In this document: positions 15,101 through 24,800 of the stretch, piece by piece
Numbering within the stretch: the stretch's first letter is position 1
Layout: every line of letters starts with the position of its first letter
Source of the DNA: Berghia stephanieae
Taxonomy: Eukaryota; Mollusca; Gastropoda; Nudibranchia; Aeolidiidae
Direction of reading: 5' to 3'
Assembly (NCBI GenBank): GCA_034508935.3
Contig: CM067446.1
Location: 57,814,924-57,878,923, forward strand
Length of the DNA stretch: 64,000 nt
Translations under genes and position numbers: made by a program
The notes under the pieces: model-generated
Seen by the model: only the letters and a program-made list of their open reading frames with translations
What the model was told of the DNA's origin: nothing
Database searches by the model: none

Positions 15101-16832
15101 AAGGTTTGTGCTTCTATATTTCCTTTCAGAAAAACTATATTACAAATTAATTATCATCAGAAAACTGATTATCAAATTTTCCCACCCCTTATAGCAACCC
15201 TTGTCATTCAATTTCTGCCATATTCTATGATATGTTTGTCATACTTACAATGTCCTTCAACTCAGTGCTATTTGGTCTATAATTCTCGAAATACTTTCTG
15301 GCTTTGAGTACTTTATCCAAGTAAGACATGTATGTCTCAAGACCACAAGCTGCTGGCCTGAAAAACAAAAACATATTTTCAATATAAATGATTAGAAAAA
15401 AGATATTCCCCACAGCAACAACCAAGATATTTAACACTGTCTCCATGACAAAATAAATATTAAACCAATTAATCTTATTCATGATGATGATCAAAATAAG
15501 AAAACAGCAAAATGCTAATCAGAGAAACTTGCATTTTAACAACAGTTGTGTCAATTGTAAAATATCCATAATAAAAGCATTAATTTCTAACTTCTTTTAT
15601 GTCGTATTATGGAACACAGGTACAGTTAAAACGTACAAGTGCAGCTGGTCAAGTCTGAAAAAAGAAGAAAATATTTAAAATTGTAAAGTTTCTAAAAGAT
15701 ATTATTTTCATCCAATATCATCACTTTGGAACAAGATATATTACCCAAAAAAAAAACAAAAAAAAAAGGATAAAGAATTTGTTACAAATTTATATCATTC
15801 AAGATACAACTGAAGACAATAAGAATTATATTTTTATTTTTAATCCACCATTAGTCTTTTGTGGGCTTTTATTAACAGCACTCTTAACCGCAAAGATTAT
15901 GATATAAAAATGATTCAATACAGTAAAATACTATATGTGTGCGTTTTTTAAGGTTTCATCAACGTGAGTATTCTTTTTTGTGACATTTTCTTTAATCAAA
16001 ATATATTTGAAAACTGCCACTATTTCATGGCTTCATGGAAGCCCAGGGCATCTCTTGAATTAACAAAAGCACAGGAATGTAAAGAAAGCAAAAACTACTG
16101 ACCCCTCCTTTATAGTAGCTTCGACATCTTTTGCAGTGTGGTAGTAGCTGAGAACATTATCCAAAGTGTGCATGGTTTTCTCAATGTCTGTTTTTCAAGT
16201 TAAGAACATTCAAAGTCTCTACAATGGATCATACCAAATATAGATTTCATAATCAAAATTGTGAATTGACATAAAATGCACACTGTTCAAATATTCTAAA
16301 GTAATGAAAGAAAACTTCCTGTTCTAAATTTTTCATCTATAAGTATACAAAATAAATAATTAGAACATAATTTTCATCAGAATTTTATTAAATTGTTCTT
16401 TTCTACACTGTAATTTTTGAGTACAGAGCTCTCTGCATCATATTAAACCTATTTCATTTTGGTGATCAAACTTCTGACAGGGAAATAAAACAAAATATTT
16501 TGGGCATTTCTGCCAGACATAGTTTAGGGATCTCTAAAATTCTAACAAGCATCCAGCTAGGATGTTTCGTTAGAGAAAAGAAAAGTCAAAATAATTACAA
16601 AGGCTAAGATTGACGCCTTGACATTTCTAGAAGGAATATAGATAATCCATCAAATAAATGTGAGAAGATTCTTGCATTAGAAAAATATATATCACAGTTG
16701 AAGGACTTTAACCAGTTCAAACAGGTTTTTAACTAGGTGCAATGCCTTAACCACGTTTTTTTTTTTTAACCTCAGGAGTAAGAGACATCCAACGTTTGGA
16801 TATTGACCTTTAAAAAAAATCAATATAAAAAA

Positions 16833-16875
<43 letters not shown>

Positions 16876-16960
16876 AATAAATTAAATAAATAAAAATTAA
16901 AAAAACATTTTTAATTTAAATTAATAATATATATAAAAAATTATATATAATAATTATATT

Positions 16961-17010
<50 letters not shown>

Positions 17011-17730
17011 CAGTCCACTCCGGATAATCGCAACTCGGTTAATTGCAACCTTCGGTTAATCGCAACATTTCCCAAGAAACGGAATTAATTCTTATATAAA
17101 GTCACTGGTTCATTGCAACAAACTTCGGTTAATCGCTACAAATTTTCGACCTCAAAAGGAGGCAAATTCATGGAATCAATCAAACAAAATCTCATGATAA
17201 GATTTCATCATGTGAAATCATGACACGTTGAATAATCGAGAGTGGGCTGGATTTAATACTTCATTAGTGTGTCACCACACTATTAGTTTGGGTTTGTGCC
17301 GTCATCTGTGACCATTAGACATGAGGCGAGTGGGCTGGGCCTGGTTTAGACAACAGGTAGACGATGACACTTGTGAGGAGAGACTGAGCGATGATATCCT
17401 TTGTTTAGTGATTAACAACTGTGCATTGTGGCCAACAGGTTTGGTGAGACCTCATTGTCTCTTATCACAGCTAATCTCTTGGACTCTTACAATTGTTGAG
17501 AACAAAATGTGAAAGTGAATCCAATCTTAAGATGTCGGCTTGCCTCAAATCTGATTTTGTTTGTCAAAATCTATACAGGGCTGTCATATAATTTTTTTTA
17601 TTCCAATCAAATTGCGCAGTCTGTGGTGGATTCAGAACAATGTTTACAACATAATAACAGGATAATTGCAACTTTGGTTAATCGCAACATTTTCGCTGAT
17701 CCCAAGGTGTTGCGATTATCCGGAGTGGAC

Positions 17731-17799
<69 letters not shown>

Positions 17800-20403
17800 A
17801 TCCTAATATACCTATATATAAAAAATTAAAGGATTAAATAAAAAATAAAACTAAATTTGTTTGCATTTTAACTCTTGCCTTCATAAAAGCATTTTATTAG
17901 TAAGGATACTCTCCTGTCTTCTTCGCAAGTTTTCTGTTTCATTGTAAACTGGCACAATGGTTTTTTCCAAGTTTTCAAGACGCTCTTCAAAACTGTTTAA
18001 AATGTTAACCATTCCAGAAGTATTTGAACTGTACCGACTGCAGTATTGCCGAAGAAGACTAATATTTTTTTCCTCCTGAAAGACGAAAAAAAAAAAAAAA
18101 AGTACTGTTATTGAAGATCAATATAATCAATTTTTAAAGTAGATATATAATCTTATGAATTATTATCAACATCATGGTCAATATTTTTAACTTTCTAAAC
18201 CCTTTTTTTTTTTTTTTGCTCATTTGAAAAATAGATAATCCAAGCAAATCTGCAATATAAATCTAGAAGTGCAGGACATGTCTTTTCAATTTTTGTCTCA
18301 GAGTGAAAATGTTGTCATTTGCATTTGTTGGGTATATATAGAGGGTCTAGACGTCTAGACGGTCTATCTATAAGTCCATAAAAGGCTCAAATAGCAGGAG
18401 GAAAAACCATCAAACTATTGGAAAAAAAGTACTGTTATTGAAGATCAATATAATCAATTTTTAAAGTATATAATCTATGAATTATTATCAACATCATGGT
18501 CAATTTTTTAAACTTTCTAAACCCTCTTTTTTTTTTTTTTTGCTCATTTGAAAAATAAATAATCAGTCTTCTTGTCTAGAGAGGTGGGCCTTTGGCCTAC
18601 CAACCTCCGCTGCACGTCCAACTCGCCTTGAGCATGCATTCACGTAAAATATAAAGATTTTTTTTAAAAACCTACCTCTGTTTCAAAAACTAGCATCTTT
18701 CAACTTTCTAAGAAACATTTTGATTTTTCAGAACTTTAGTTCGTTAAAAAAATACTGGCCAATCTGACCCGTTGAGTCGAATGAAAACGAAATTTTGTTG
18801 TTTACACGGTTCAAAGGAAATGCCGTAAATAAGCTTTCATGGACTTCCTGTGTTGTTTTTATAGCGTCACGTGACCGTTTTGAGAAATTTGTCGTCTGCT
18901 ACAAATAATTAGACCGGTAGGGGGTAGATATTTTCGTTGGAGCAGAGAAAAAGTGAGTATTATTTCTTGGACTTGTAGAGAGGCCTAGGGTCCACCAGCA
19001 GACCAGTTGATTGAATGAAAGAGAAAAAGGCCTTTTTTTATCCGCCGCCACCACCACCTTGAAAGAGTGGAGGGGGGGGGGGGGATGCATGCCGACGAGA
19101 GGGAGACGTGTCGATTGGTGACCTTGGTGACGTAAGAGCATCTCAAGGATGCTGGCAGTTGCAGTAGCAGGTGTTCTTAACCCCTTAACAGCGAAGCTAA
19201 TTTTTTGCTTTTAGATAGTAGTTTGCTTTTATCTTTATTATTGTTAACGGGGAATACAGCGTTTCCACCAAGAGAGTAGTCAGACTATCGCAACTCGGAC
19301 TTCAATTGTCTATAATAGTTTTGCCGTTACTTGTTTTTTGATGATAGAAGATTTGGTGTTAGGTCAAAGATCGAATTTCGCCGCTAAAAGGTTGCATTGC
19401 TACTGGGTTTGCTCTCCCCCCCCCCCCACCCACTTTTTTTTTCTTCTTTTTTTTTCACCTTAATATTGTTGATTGCTGCTATTTCCTTTTTTATGATTAG
19501 CAAGTGCCGTAGGAGTCTCACAGGATGCAGGAGTACTGCAATTAACCCTTTGCCAGTGACACTGATTTTTTTGTTTTTCAAATAATAGTCTTCATTTATA
19601 TTATTTTTTAACGCAGAAAAAAAAAAGTTTCCACCATAAGAGCAGTAAGAATATTGATAAAAAGCGCTTTGAGCATGTTGGGTGGATATTGCTCTATATA
19701 AAAGCTCAAGTTTTTAAATTGTAATTTGTTTTTTGTCTTTTGATGAAAACGGTAAGATTTTATTTTTGGTCCAAGTAAGATTGATATTCGCCTTTAAAAG
19801 GTTAAGTTGTTTTGTTTTTTCAGTTTTTTTTGTTTTGTTTTTCAAATGCGGATACGTTGCTTCTTCCTTTTTTTCCTCAACTGGCAAACTATCGCTGTAC
19901 TTACCCGCATGGCTTGCACACACAAAAGGATACATCTAGGTCACAATACCTTACATCGAGGTCACAAAATCAGACAATTAGGTCACACATCAAGACATCT
20001 CTGTTTCGTTTGTTCCAAGATAGCAAAACAAACCAGACGTCTTGGAGTTCGAAAGAGCTTTCCATAAAATATTTGGTATTTGCAAGACCCCCAGAAACCA
20101 ATTCCCTATACAGCTCTTGTGCACGGTTACTTATGACCTTGATTTCTTTCGTACCCACCCCCAGAATCCCACTTATTGTGTGTTATAGGCAGAACATAAT
20201 AAATAGCTGGGCTGCCACATACGTGACTAAATTGGCCAAAGAGAGAATCTATACTTTGGCATTAGACACCCATTACCTGATGTCTTGGTTTTTAATCCTA
20301 GCCTAGTGAGAGAGAGAAAACAAAACAATCATACATGTATCTGCAAACAGCAGAACGTTTTCATTTTACATTGAGATGGGAAGGGGAGGGATAACACATG
20401 CAG

Positions 20404-20449
<46 letters not shown>

Positions 20450-20797
20450 CGGGGGGATGGGGGGATAGTAAGGGGGAATGGGAAAAGATGAAAGAAACAA
20501 TGGGTTGCCTGATGACGTAGATCAAAGGATTGTTACAGCGGTGTTCATGGTGCGTACTTCGTGATATTTTAACCTTTTACAGTGACACTGATTTTTTTTC
20601 TCCAGATTGATTATGCAGAATAAATCGTTTCCACCAAGAGAACAGTAGTAAGAGTATATTTCGACTCGGGCTTCAATTAAACTATAAATCGCAAAGCTTG
20701 TCTTTTAATGATAACATTAAGACTAAGATCTGGAGTTTGGGGAGTGTAAGATGGAATCTCGCCATTAATGGTTAATATTGTTTTGATTAAAAAAAAA

Positions 20798-20842
<45 letters not shown>

Positions 20843-21509
20843 CAGAATGTTGCAACGGTAAACCGGTTTACGTGTACATAGATCCTGAGGCTAGATGCCC
20901 CGTTACCGTGTACGTAGGCACTCCCAAAAAAAAAAAGGAAGAAAGAAAGAGAACACACACACATACTCACACACACACCACACACCACACACACACAGTC
21001 TCGCATCCTCTACGAACTAATTTTGCGCACCAATTTTTACTGCACTTATGCACCAAATTGCATACCTATCTAGGGACACTTTTTCCGTATCTTTTCTCAA
21101 TAAACTTTTTAAAAAACCTTTGTTTTGCGCGGCAGGCGGCTGGCACTAGGGGGCACCAACCACTGAATCAGACGAAAAACACACACGATTTAGCGAGGAA
21201 TGAATCATGAAAATATTTAGGATATAATTTCAAACACAACTTTTGATATTCATCAAGGATTATCTAGTACCGAATGTTTTTTGATAGAAAACAAATGTAT
21301 CTTCAAATCTAAACTGCTTTTGACGGTAAGCGGTAAGTTTTTTATTTATTTTTCTGTCCAAACGAATGATTTGTCCTGGTATAGAAGCTAAGTATTGGTA
21401 ACACCGGCGCAGCTCTCTACATTTCTTCAATTTCATTTCATACCTTCTCCAACTTCTTGTCGATGTTATGTTTCAGCTCGACAATGTCATCCATATTTGT
21501 AACTTGCAT
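124..21509 (-). CDS. EXOC7: EXOC7 / Exo70 exocyst subunit, 16 coding exons, C-terminus beyond left edge
   Basis: Exo70 is the exocyst subunit that binds the plasma membrane and tethers secretory vesicles. Coding exons in order of translation are 21444-21509, 17910-18075, 16103-16187, 15249-15357, 14583-14700, 9532-9703, 8384-8474, 7808-7866, 5718-5868, 4887-4991, 3796-3915, 3288-3347, 2981-3019, 2058-2120, 940-1006 and 124-192. All have AG/GT borders, and the running length keeps phase through every junction (1,540 nt, about 513 residues). Family-like stretches include HEFRSLLNRHGRPVPPVVLL, KHEYTAVLSIFPI, AVKPEFDLILE, PRDGTVHELTNH and FLQQLLEYAETAGAML. The N-terminal half is predicted coiled-coil as in the family. 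The start chosen is ATG at 21507-21509; a second Met lies five codons later. Human EXOC7 is about 735 residues (from memory), so roughly 200-250 C-terminal residues are missing. The 59-bp exon 7808-7866 was found by phase: without it the next exon hits a stop. Introns are heavily invaded by transposons. Confidence 0.93.
193..939. other. EXOC7 intron, nothing recognised
   Basis: AT-rich intron between the two left-most exons. No ORF, TIR or SINE head seen. Positions 1-123 are likewise intronic with no visible exon. Confidence 0.6.
1007..2057. other. EXOC7 intron with one hairpin element
   Basis: AT-rich intron. The only structure seen is the inverted repeat at 1890-1966. Confidence 0.55.
1890..1966. 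repeat. Short hairpin (foldback) repeat
   Basis: A 77-bp near-perfect inverted repeat. The left arm starts CTAGGGAGACCAAGATTTTG and the right arm is its reverse complement with one substitution and small indels. The loop is about 20 bp. It lies 90 bp beyond the donor of the 2058-2120 exon. No target duplication is obvious. It may be a tiny MITE. Confidence 0.6.
2487..2762 (-). mobile_element. hAT-like transposase C-terminal fragment
   Basis: Translated on the minus strand this reads FPTLQKSARVSMIVYH and later NSVKMGLKGDCSK, which resembles the hAT C-terminal dimerisation region (a Trp-Trp, then FPTL-x-KLAR, then a hydrophobic stretch). The DNA is a diverged copy of 46680-46985 on the opposite strand. 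It is a fragment only, inside an EXOC7 intron. The hAT assignment rests on a short motif. Confidence 0.45.
3020..3287. other. EXOC7 short intron, T/G-rich
   Basis: Low-complexity T and TTTG-rich sequence fills most of this intron. It gives spurious open frames on the minus strand. Confidence 0.5.
4134..4250 (-). repeat. tRNA-derived SINE head with long G tract
   Basis: On the minus strand the sequence has a polymerase III A-box-like GGTGGTAGAGCACTTGC and a B-box-like GGCTCGATCCTGGG at tRNA spacing. It is followed by an A/T spacer and a run of about 20 cytosines, read as G on the plus strand at 4136-4155. It lies in an EXOC7 intron. An intact tRNA is not supported, because I could not form a full cloverleaf. 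Confidence 0.6.
4251..4886. other. EXOC7 intron, nothing recognised
   Basis: AT-rich sequence with short chance ORFs only. Confidence 0.5.
4992..5717. other. EXOC7 intron, nothing recognised
   Basis: Contains a G-rich patch near 5334-5350 and a T/G-rich patch near 5425-5465. No gene or transposon is visible. Confidence 0.5.
5869..6451. other. EXOC7 intron left of the mariner, nothing recognised
   Basis: AT-rich, with an A-run near 6288-6306. No repeat family identified. Confidence 0.45.
6454..7781 (+). mobile_element. Degenerate mariner (Tc1/mariner superfamily), complete end to end
   Basis: The element is 1,328 bp, typical for mariner. It is bounded by TA duplications at 6452-6453 and 7782-7783. 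The terminal inverted repeats start TGAGGCTGAGT and share the next 15 bases, AAAAAGTAATGGGAC, after one mismatch. The transposase starts at 6596 on the plus strand with MAALMDVCHQQRAVIEFLI. Downstream, in shifting frames, come the HDNARP-like motif near 7370 and the SPDLAPSDFH motif near 7465, which carry the second and third acidic residues of the D,D34D site. Several frameshifts and stops interrupt it, so it is dead. It sits 26 bp downstream of the 59-bp EXOC7 exon 7808-7866 and separates it from the exon at 5718-5868. Confidence 0.88.
8925..9187 (-). repeat. tRNA-derived SINE, family B, minus strand
   Basis: On the minus strand it begins TGTGGTCTTGTGGTATGACA (A-box region), has the B-box-like GGTCCTGGGTTCGAGCCTCA, and ends with GCTCAAAG-type sequence, GTGAATATTGTGC and TATAAAAGCTCAAG followed by T-rich DNA. 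Related copies are at 9757-10045 (plus) and 27990-28290 (minus). Solitary 3' ends lie elsewhere in the window. The tRNA-like head and shared tail define a SINE family of about 300 bp. Confidence 0.75.
9309..9336. repeat. Long C homopolymer followed by A-rich tract
   Basis: About 28 cytosines, then an A-run and (AAAT)n. One of about ten long G/C homopolymers in the window. Confidence 0.9.
9757..10045 (+). repeat. tRNA-derived SINE, family B, plus strand
   Basis: It contains GGCCCAGGGTTCGAGCCCCA as B-box, then TTGAGTCCTTGAAAAAGGCT and TCAGGTGTAAAATGAGTAC as in the other two copies. It ends AAAGCGCTTTGAACATTCTT, TGGATATTGG and TATATAATTGCTCAAG. The 5' tRNA-like part has drifted. It lies in the same EXOC7 intron as the RTE LINE. 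Confidence 0.72.
10315..13567 (-). mobile_element. Near-intact RTE-clade LINE (endonuclease plus reverse transcriptase)
   Basis: The element is 3,253 bp and full length, flanked by a perfect 11-bp duplication ATTTTACACAT at 10304-10314 and 13568-13578. On the minus strand the 5' untranslated region starts CCCCGTGTGGTGTCCGGGGT. A 300-codon frame (13351-12449) holds the APE endonuclease: SWNVRTM, VSETHW, IYAPTND and MGDANAKVG. A 726-codon frame (12518-10338) holds the reverse transcriptase: FLDYEKAFDS, GVKQGCLLSP and FADDLALLS, then a C-terminal domain. The two frames overlap because one G is missing from a G run near 12550; there the endonuclease tail (SDHH motif) changes frame. The 3' untranslated region is only about 20 bp and ends in ATG repeats, as in RTE elements. 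RTE is my best clade call, from size, tail and domain order. It lies in an EXOC7 intron, in the same orientation as the gene. The perfect duplication and single break imply a young insertion. Confidence 0.92.
13579..14582. other. EXOC7 intron right of the LINE
   Basis: Holds a G homopolymer at about 13663-13689 and otherwise AT-rich DNA. No gene or repeat family recognised. Confidence 0.55.
14701..15248. other. EXOC7 intron, nothing recognised
   Basis: AT-rich intron between two EXOC7 exons. Confidence 0.5.
15358..16102. other. EXOC7 intron, nothing recognised
   Basis: AT-rich, with short A-runs near 15748-15768. No transposon termini seen. Confidence 0.5.
16832..17008. repeat. AAAT and TA microsatellites
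   Basis: (AAAT)n at about 16832-16880 grades into AT-rich sequence, then an uninterrupted TA run at about 16965-17006. The TA run resumes at 17735-17797 on the far side of a Tigger-type element, so one microsatellite appears to have been split. Confidence 0.9.
17011..17732. mobile_element. Non-autonomous Tigger/pogo-type element inside a TA microsatellite
   Basis: The element is 722 bp with long inverted ends starting CAGTCCACTCCGGATAATCG. The right end matches with a mutated terminal base. Inside each end the motif GGTTAATCGCAAC recurs, a subterminal repeat common in Tigger relatives. The target is TA within the TA run. The interior encodes no transposase. It lies in the intron between EXOC7 exons 2 and 3. 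Confidence 0.8.
17735..17797. repeat. TA microsatellite, right part
   Basis: Continuous TA dinucleotides. This is the right half of the tract split by 17011-17732. Confidence 0.9.
18101..18567. repeat. Direct duplication of about 140 bp
   Basis: 18101-18241 and 18427-18567 are nearly identical: both begin TACTGTTATTGAAGATCAAT and end near TTGCTCATTTGAAAAATA after a long T-run. The unit spacing is 326 bp. It lies just upstream, on the minus strand, of EXOC7 exon 2. Between the copies is a 16-bp perfect palindrome, GTCTAGACGTCTAGAC, near 18347. Confidence 0.8.
19175..19400 (+). repeat. Family C repeat, copy 1
   Basis: It starts near TTAACCCCTTAACAG, contains CGTTTCCACCAAGAGAG and ACTCGGACTTCAATTG, and ends near CGCTAAAAGGTT. 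It aligns with 19541-19806 and 20570-20783. The ends are inverted (TTAACC and GGTT), suggesting a MITE. Confidence 0.65.
19541..19806 (+). repeat. Family C repeat, copy 2, with SINE 3' end inside
   Basis: It starts TTAACCCTTTGCCAGTGACA and ends CTTTAAAAGGTTAA. A family-B SINE 3' end (AAAGCGCTTTGAGCATGTTG to TATAAAAGCTCAAG, 19662-19716) interrupts it relative to copies 1 and 3. Confidence 0.65.
20408..20446. repeat. GA microsatellite
   Basis: About 19 uninterrupted GA units, followed by a G-rich patch. Confidence 0.9.
20570..20925 (+). repeat. Family C repeat, copy 3, extended form with CA tract
   Basis: The core 20570-20783 matches copies 1 and 2. It is followed by a CA microsatellite (20801-20839), then GTACATAGATCCTGAGGCTA and TTACCGTGTACGTAGGCACT, which also occur at the right side of the element at 22311-22802. 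The C core therefore appears to be the middle of a larger TIR element. Confidence 0.6.
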
Positions 21510-21812
21510 CTGATCTATTCATTCACAAAGGATGTATTTCATTAAAATTCTCCTTTAGAGAATATAATATTGTTGCTGTGAAATAAAATATTAGATGATT
21601 CTAATTATGTTTGAGGGTGGAGCTCTAGTCTAGGTTTTTGTCATAAGCAGACAAGCAGTTCGTAGTTACCTTCCTTGAAAGGGTCAACCCACGAAGCATT
21701 TCCGGGTTTCTTGAAACTCCTTTCGTTTTCGTTTCCTGACTTGACTGGGAGTTGCCAACATCTTAGTAACTTACCTTACTCCTTTCTCTTTGACTTCCAA
21801 ATATTAGACATC
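21510..21812. promoter_or_regulatory. Head-to-head intergenic region of EXOC7 and MBOAT7 (putative divergent promoter)
   Basis: Only 303 bp separate the EXOC7 start codon (minus strand) from the MBOAT7 start codon (plus strand), and both 5' untranslated regions must fit in or near it. I see no convincing TATA box and no CpG island. No transposon fragment is visible here, unlike almost all neighbouring non-coding DNA. A shared bidirectional promoter is an inference from spacing alone. 5' UTR exons further away are possible for either gene. Confidence 0.55.
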
Positions 21813-24800
21813 ATGGTGTCGGACGATGTTATGTACGGGACTATCTTGGTCTTCTCTGTTGCCATTGGGCCGTTGTTCATGAACTATTTAAATTCTCCCA
21901 ATTTGAAGAGATTGTCATCTTTGTGTGGAGTTGCGATAATATGGATTTCATGTGGCCCTCACATAATCCACCTTTTCATTTCTATCGTTGGCAATTGTGT
22001 GTTGTTAATGATAACTCCACCGTCCAAGTCAAAGGAGCAGAGGTATATAAATATATGTCATAATTTTGGTTGTCGGGCTTTAAATTACTGCACTTTCAGG
22101 GTTTCCACAAGAAAAGGGTGGGGATTTGATAATTGAAGTAGGTAGGCTACATAGTTTGATATTTTTTCAAAAATAAAAATTGACAATTATTTTTTATATA
22201 GACATATAGACCTTTAAAAACTGTTTGATATGATACCTTACTTTTAGATCTAGGATAAATGGTTCCAAAGTTATGATGATTTTACTACTCAAAATTTACT
22301 TTTGCAAAACGGAGTGTCTCCGTGCACGGTAAATTTAGGCAGTTTAGTGAGCAGCAGCATTGGGAGTCAAATTGTGACCCAACTCGCTCATAATCATAAG
22401 AAAGTTATGACTGGAAATTGCCGTTTGCTTTTGCTAAATTAAGCTTTAGGGGGGTTCAATTAAAGATGCATAAAACTTCGTTATAAAAAGAGGAATATCG
22501 CAGATATTTTGGTATCATTATTTTCGTTACTAACCGGGCACCTAGCCTCAGGATGTACGTTCACGGTAACAATTATACATGGTAACCTTGAATCTCGTCT
22601 TTAATGGGTTAAATTGTATTGTTTGATATTTTTTTTTAATAACATACACATACATGCACACACACACACACACACATACAGAGCGAGGTCCATCCATTGT
22701 TTGTATTGTAGTGGCAAACCAGTTACTGGAGGTGCTACCGTGTACGTAGATCCTAAGGCTAGGTGCCGGTTACCGTGTACGTAGACACTGCCTTTGCAAA
22801 AAGCTCAAAATCTGTGACTAGTAGTACTGCGAATAGTGATTTTCACGGTAAAATCAGTACTAGTGCGAATAGAGATGACTTTTGATAATACTCTTCCCGG
22901 GTCGGAAAAAGGATCAGGAATTCACCCATTTGGCATTTGTTGGATACGTGGTTGGGAATTTGTTCAGATCTACACCACTACTACTACTGTCACAACTATT
23001 ATAACCACCATACCATTCATCATCATCATCACTAAACTACCACGACATCACTATCATTACAACAAAACCACCACTAATACAACCACACCACCACCACAAC
23101 TAGAACCTCCTCAACCACATCATCATCAGCACTACCACCACTACAACTTCCACCACCACATCACCATCACTACCACCACTACTGCAATCACAACCACATC
23201 ATCACATCATTCTGACATGGCAGTTTTTTGGGGGAAAAAATCCCAAATTTTGCAAGCTAAAAACAGCAAAATTTGCAAAAGTTTGCGATTAATTTTCTCC
23301 TAAAAACCCATAATTAGTTCATGAAAGAGAAAGATATTTGTTTGTTTTTAAGGATTTCAAGGCGCCTGCAAACAAATGTAAGGTCATATCAGTGCCAGTA
23401 AAAAGGAAGAAAATGGGATAGTAAAAGTAAAAAAGAAACTCTTGATTAATTATCTTTCACTTCTATACAAGCTATCAATTTAAAAGAAAAAAATCATCTT
23501 TTTTTTTTTTTTGACCTTTTAAAAAAATTATAAATATTGTTTTATTGTTTTTTTGTTTTGTTTTTTTGCAAAATTTCGAAAATTTATAAAAATTTGCATA
23601 AAATTGCAGATTTTGCACACCAAAAAATTGCAGAATTTGCGGTCGCAATGCAAATCAGTGATATTTGGCGATTTTTTGAGGTCGTAGATGCAAAAACCTG
23701 CAATGCATTATGTACTACCACTACTGCAACCACCACCTCTGTATCATCATCATAACTACTATCACTGCCTCAATGATTACTACTACCACATCATCATCAC
23801 AACTACAACCTCCTCAACCACATCATCATCATCACTTCCAGCACTACCACAACCTCTTTCACCACATCATCATCACTACCACCACCACTGCAACCATCAC
23901 TACATCAAATCATCACTACCGCTGCCAACACGGCAGCATATCATCATCATCATAACTCTTTCACCACATCTACTATGCTGATTATTTTATGACATTTGAG
24001 ATCCTTTTAAGAGTTTAATAGTCTTGCATTCTATCATGGAGTTTATAGATCTGCAATTTCCTCCTGAAGTTGCCAGAACCCTGATTTGTTTGTTTGTTTT
24101 TATTTTTATTTATTTATCTATCTTTTTAATTTTTGTTTGTTTTTTGTTTAATTTGTTATGGGTTGATATGGGATTTTTTTTGGACACCACTGTTCAGCAG
24201 CTTTCTGCCTCTTTAGGGTCGAACTGTCAAAAGCTGTCAACGAAAAAAATGGGTGAGGAAAATACAATTATTTTATTTTTAGTTGAGCACTCCAGAAGAT
24301 CAGTGTATCAGTCTTTGTCATTTAAATTTTTTTTTTTTAATTTTCTGTAATAACTTTGATATCAGTTCATACCCATGGTCTGAAAGAGCTTTTTGTCCAT
24401 TCTTTAGCCAAAGCCACAGCTTTGGGCATCAAGCCGGTCGTTGATTAAAACGTTGATGACTTGCATGCATTATTTTTTTCAGATTGGCAGGTAAAAGCTT
24501 CTTGTGGAACTTTGGCTACTTGGTATTGTTTCGTACTATTCACTGGACCGGCATCCCTGCACCAACTCCAGTGACAAATGCTGCTCAGTTATTTTTAACA
24601 TTAAAGGTACAAACATTTTCTGTTGTTTAATTATAAAGTATTGTCGATTCTGCCTCAATGGTTTTTTAAATGTCAAAGCCTTAAATATTTATTACCCTTG
24701 TTATTCGTAGTATCGGCACTCTGATAAATTTAAATGGCTTTTTCTATACTATTCTTTAAATTTAAATCATTGGAAGAAAATTTATGATACTTCAAAGGTT

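Noticed and set aside
19812-20306. 164-codon frame
   Set aside because: No recognised family, begins in T-rich DNA beside a family C copy, antisense within an EXOC7 intron; likely chance.
20872-21210. 112-codon frame upstream of EXOC7 exon 1
   Set aside because: It spans family C and CA-repeat DNA, with no homology recognised.
22836-23303. 155-codon open frame rich in Thr and His
   Set aside because: It is produced by a CAC/CAT triplet repeat; no splice or codon-use support.
24024-24350. 108-codon frame in the MBOAT7 first intron
   Set aside because: T-rich intronic DNA with no conserved motif; MBOAT7 phase does not use it.
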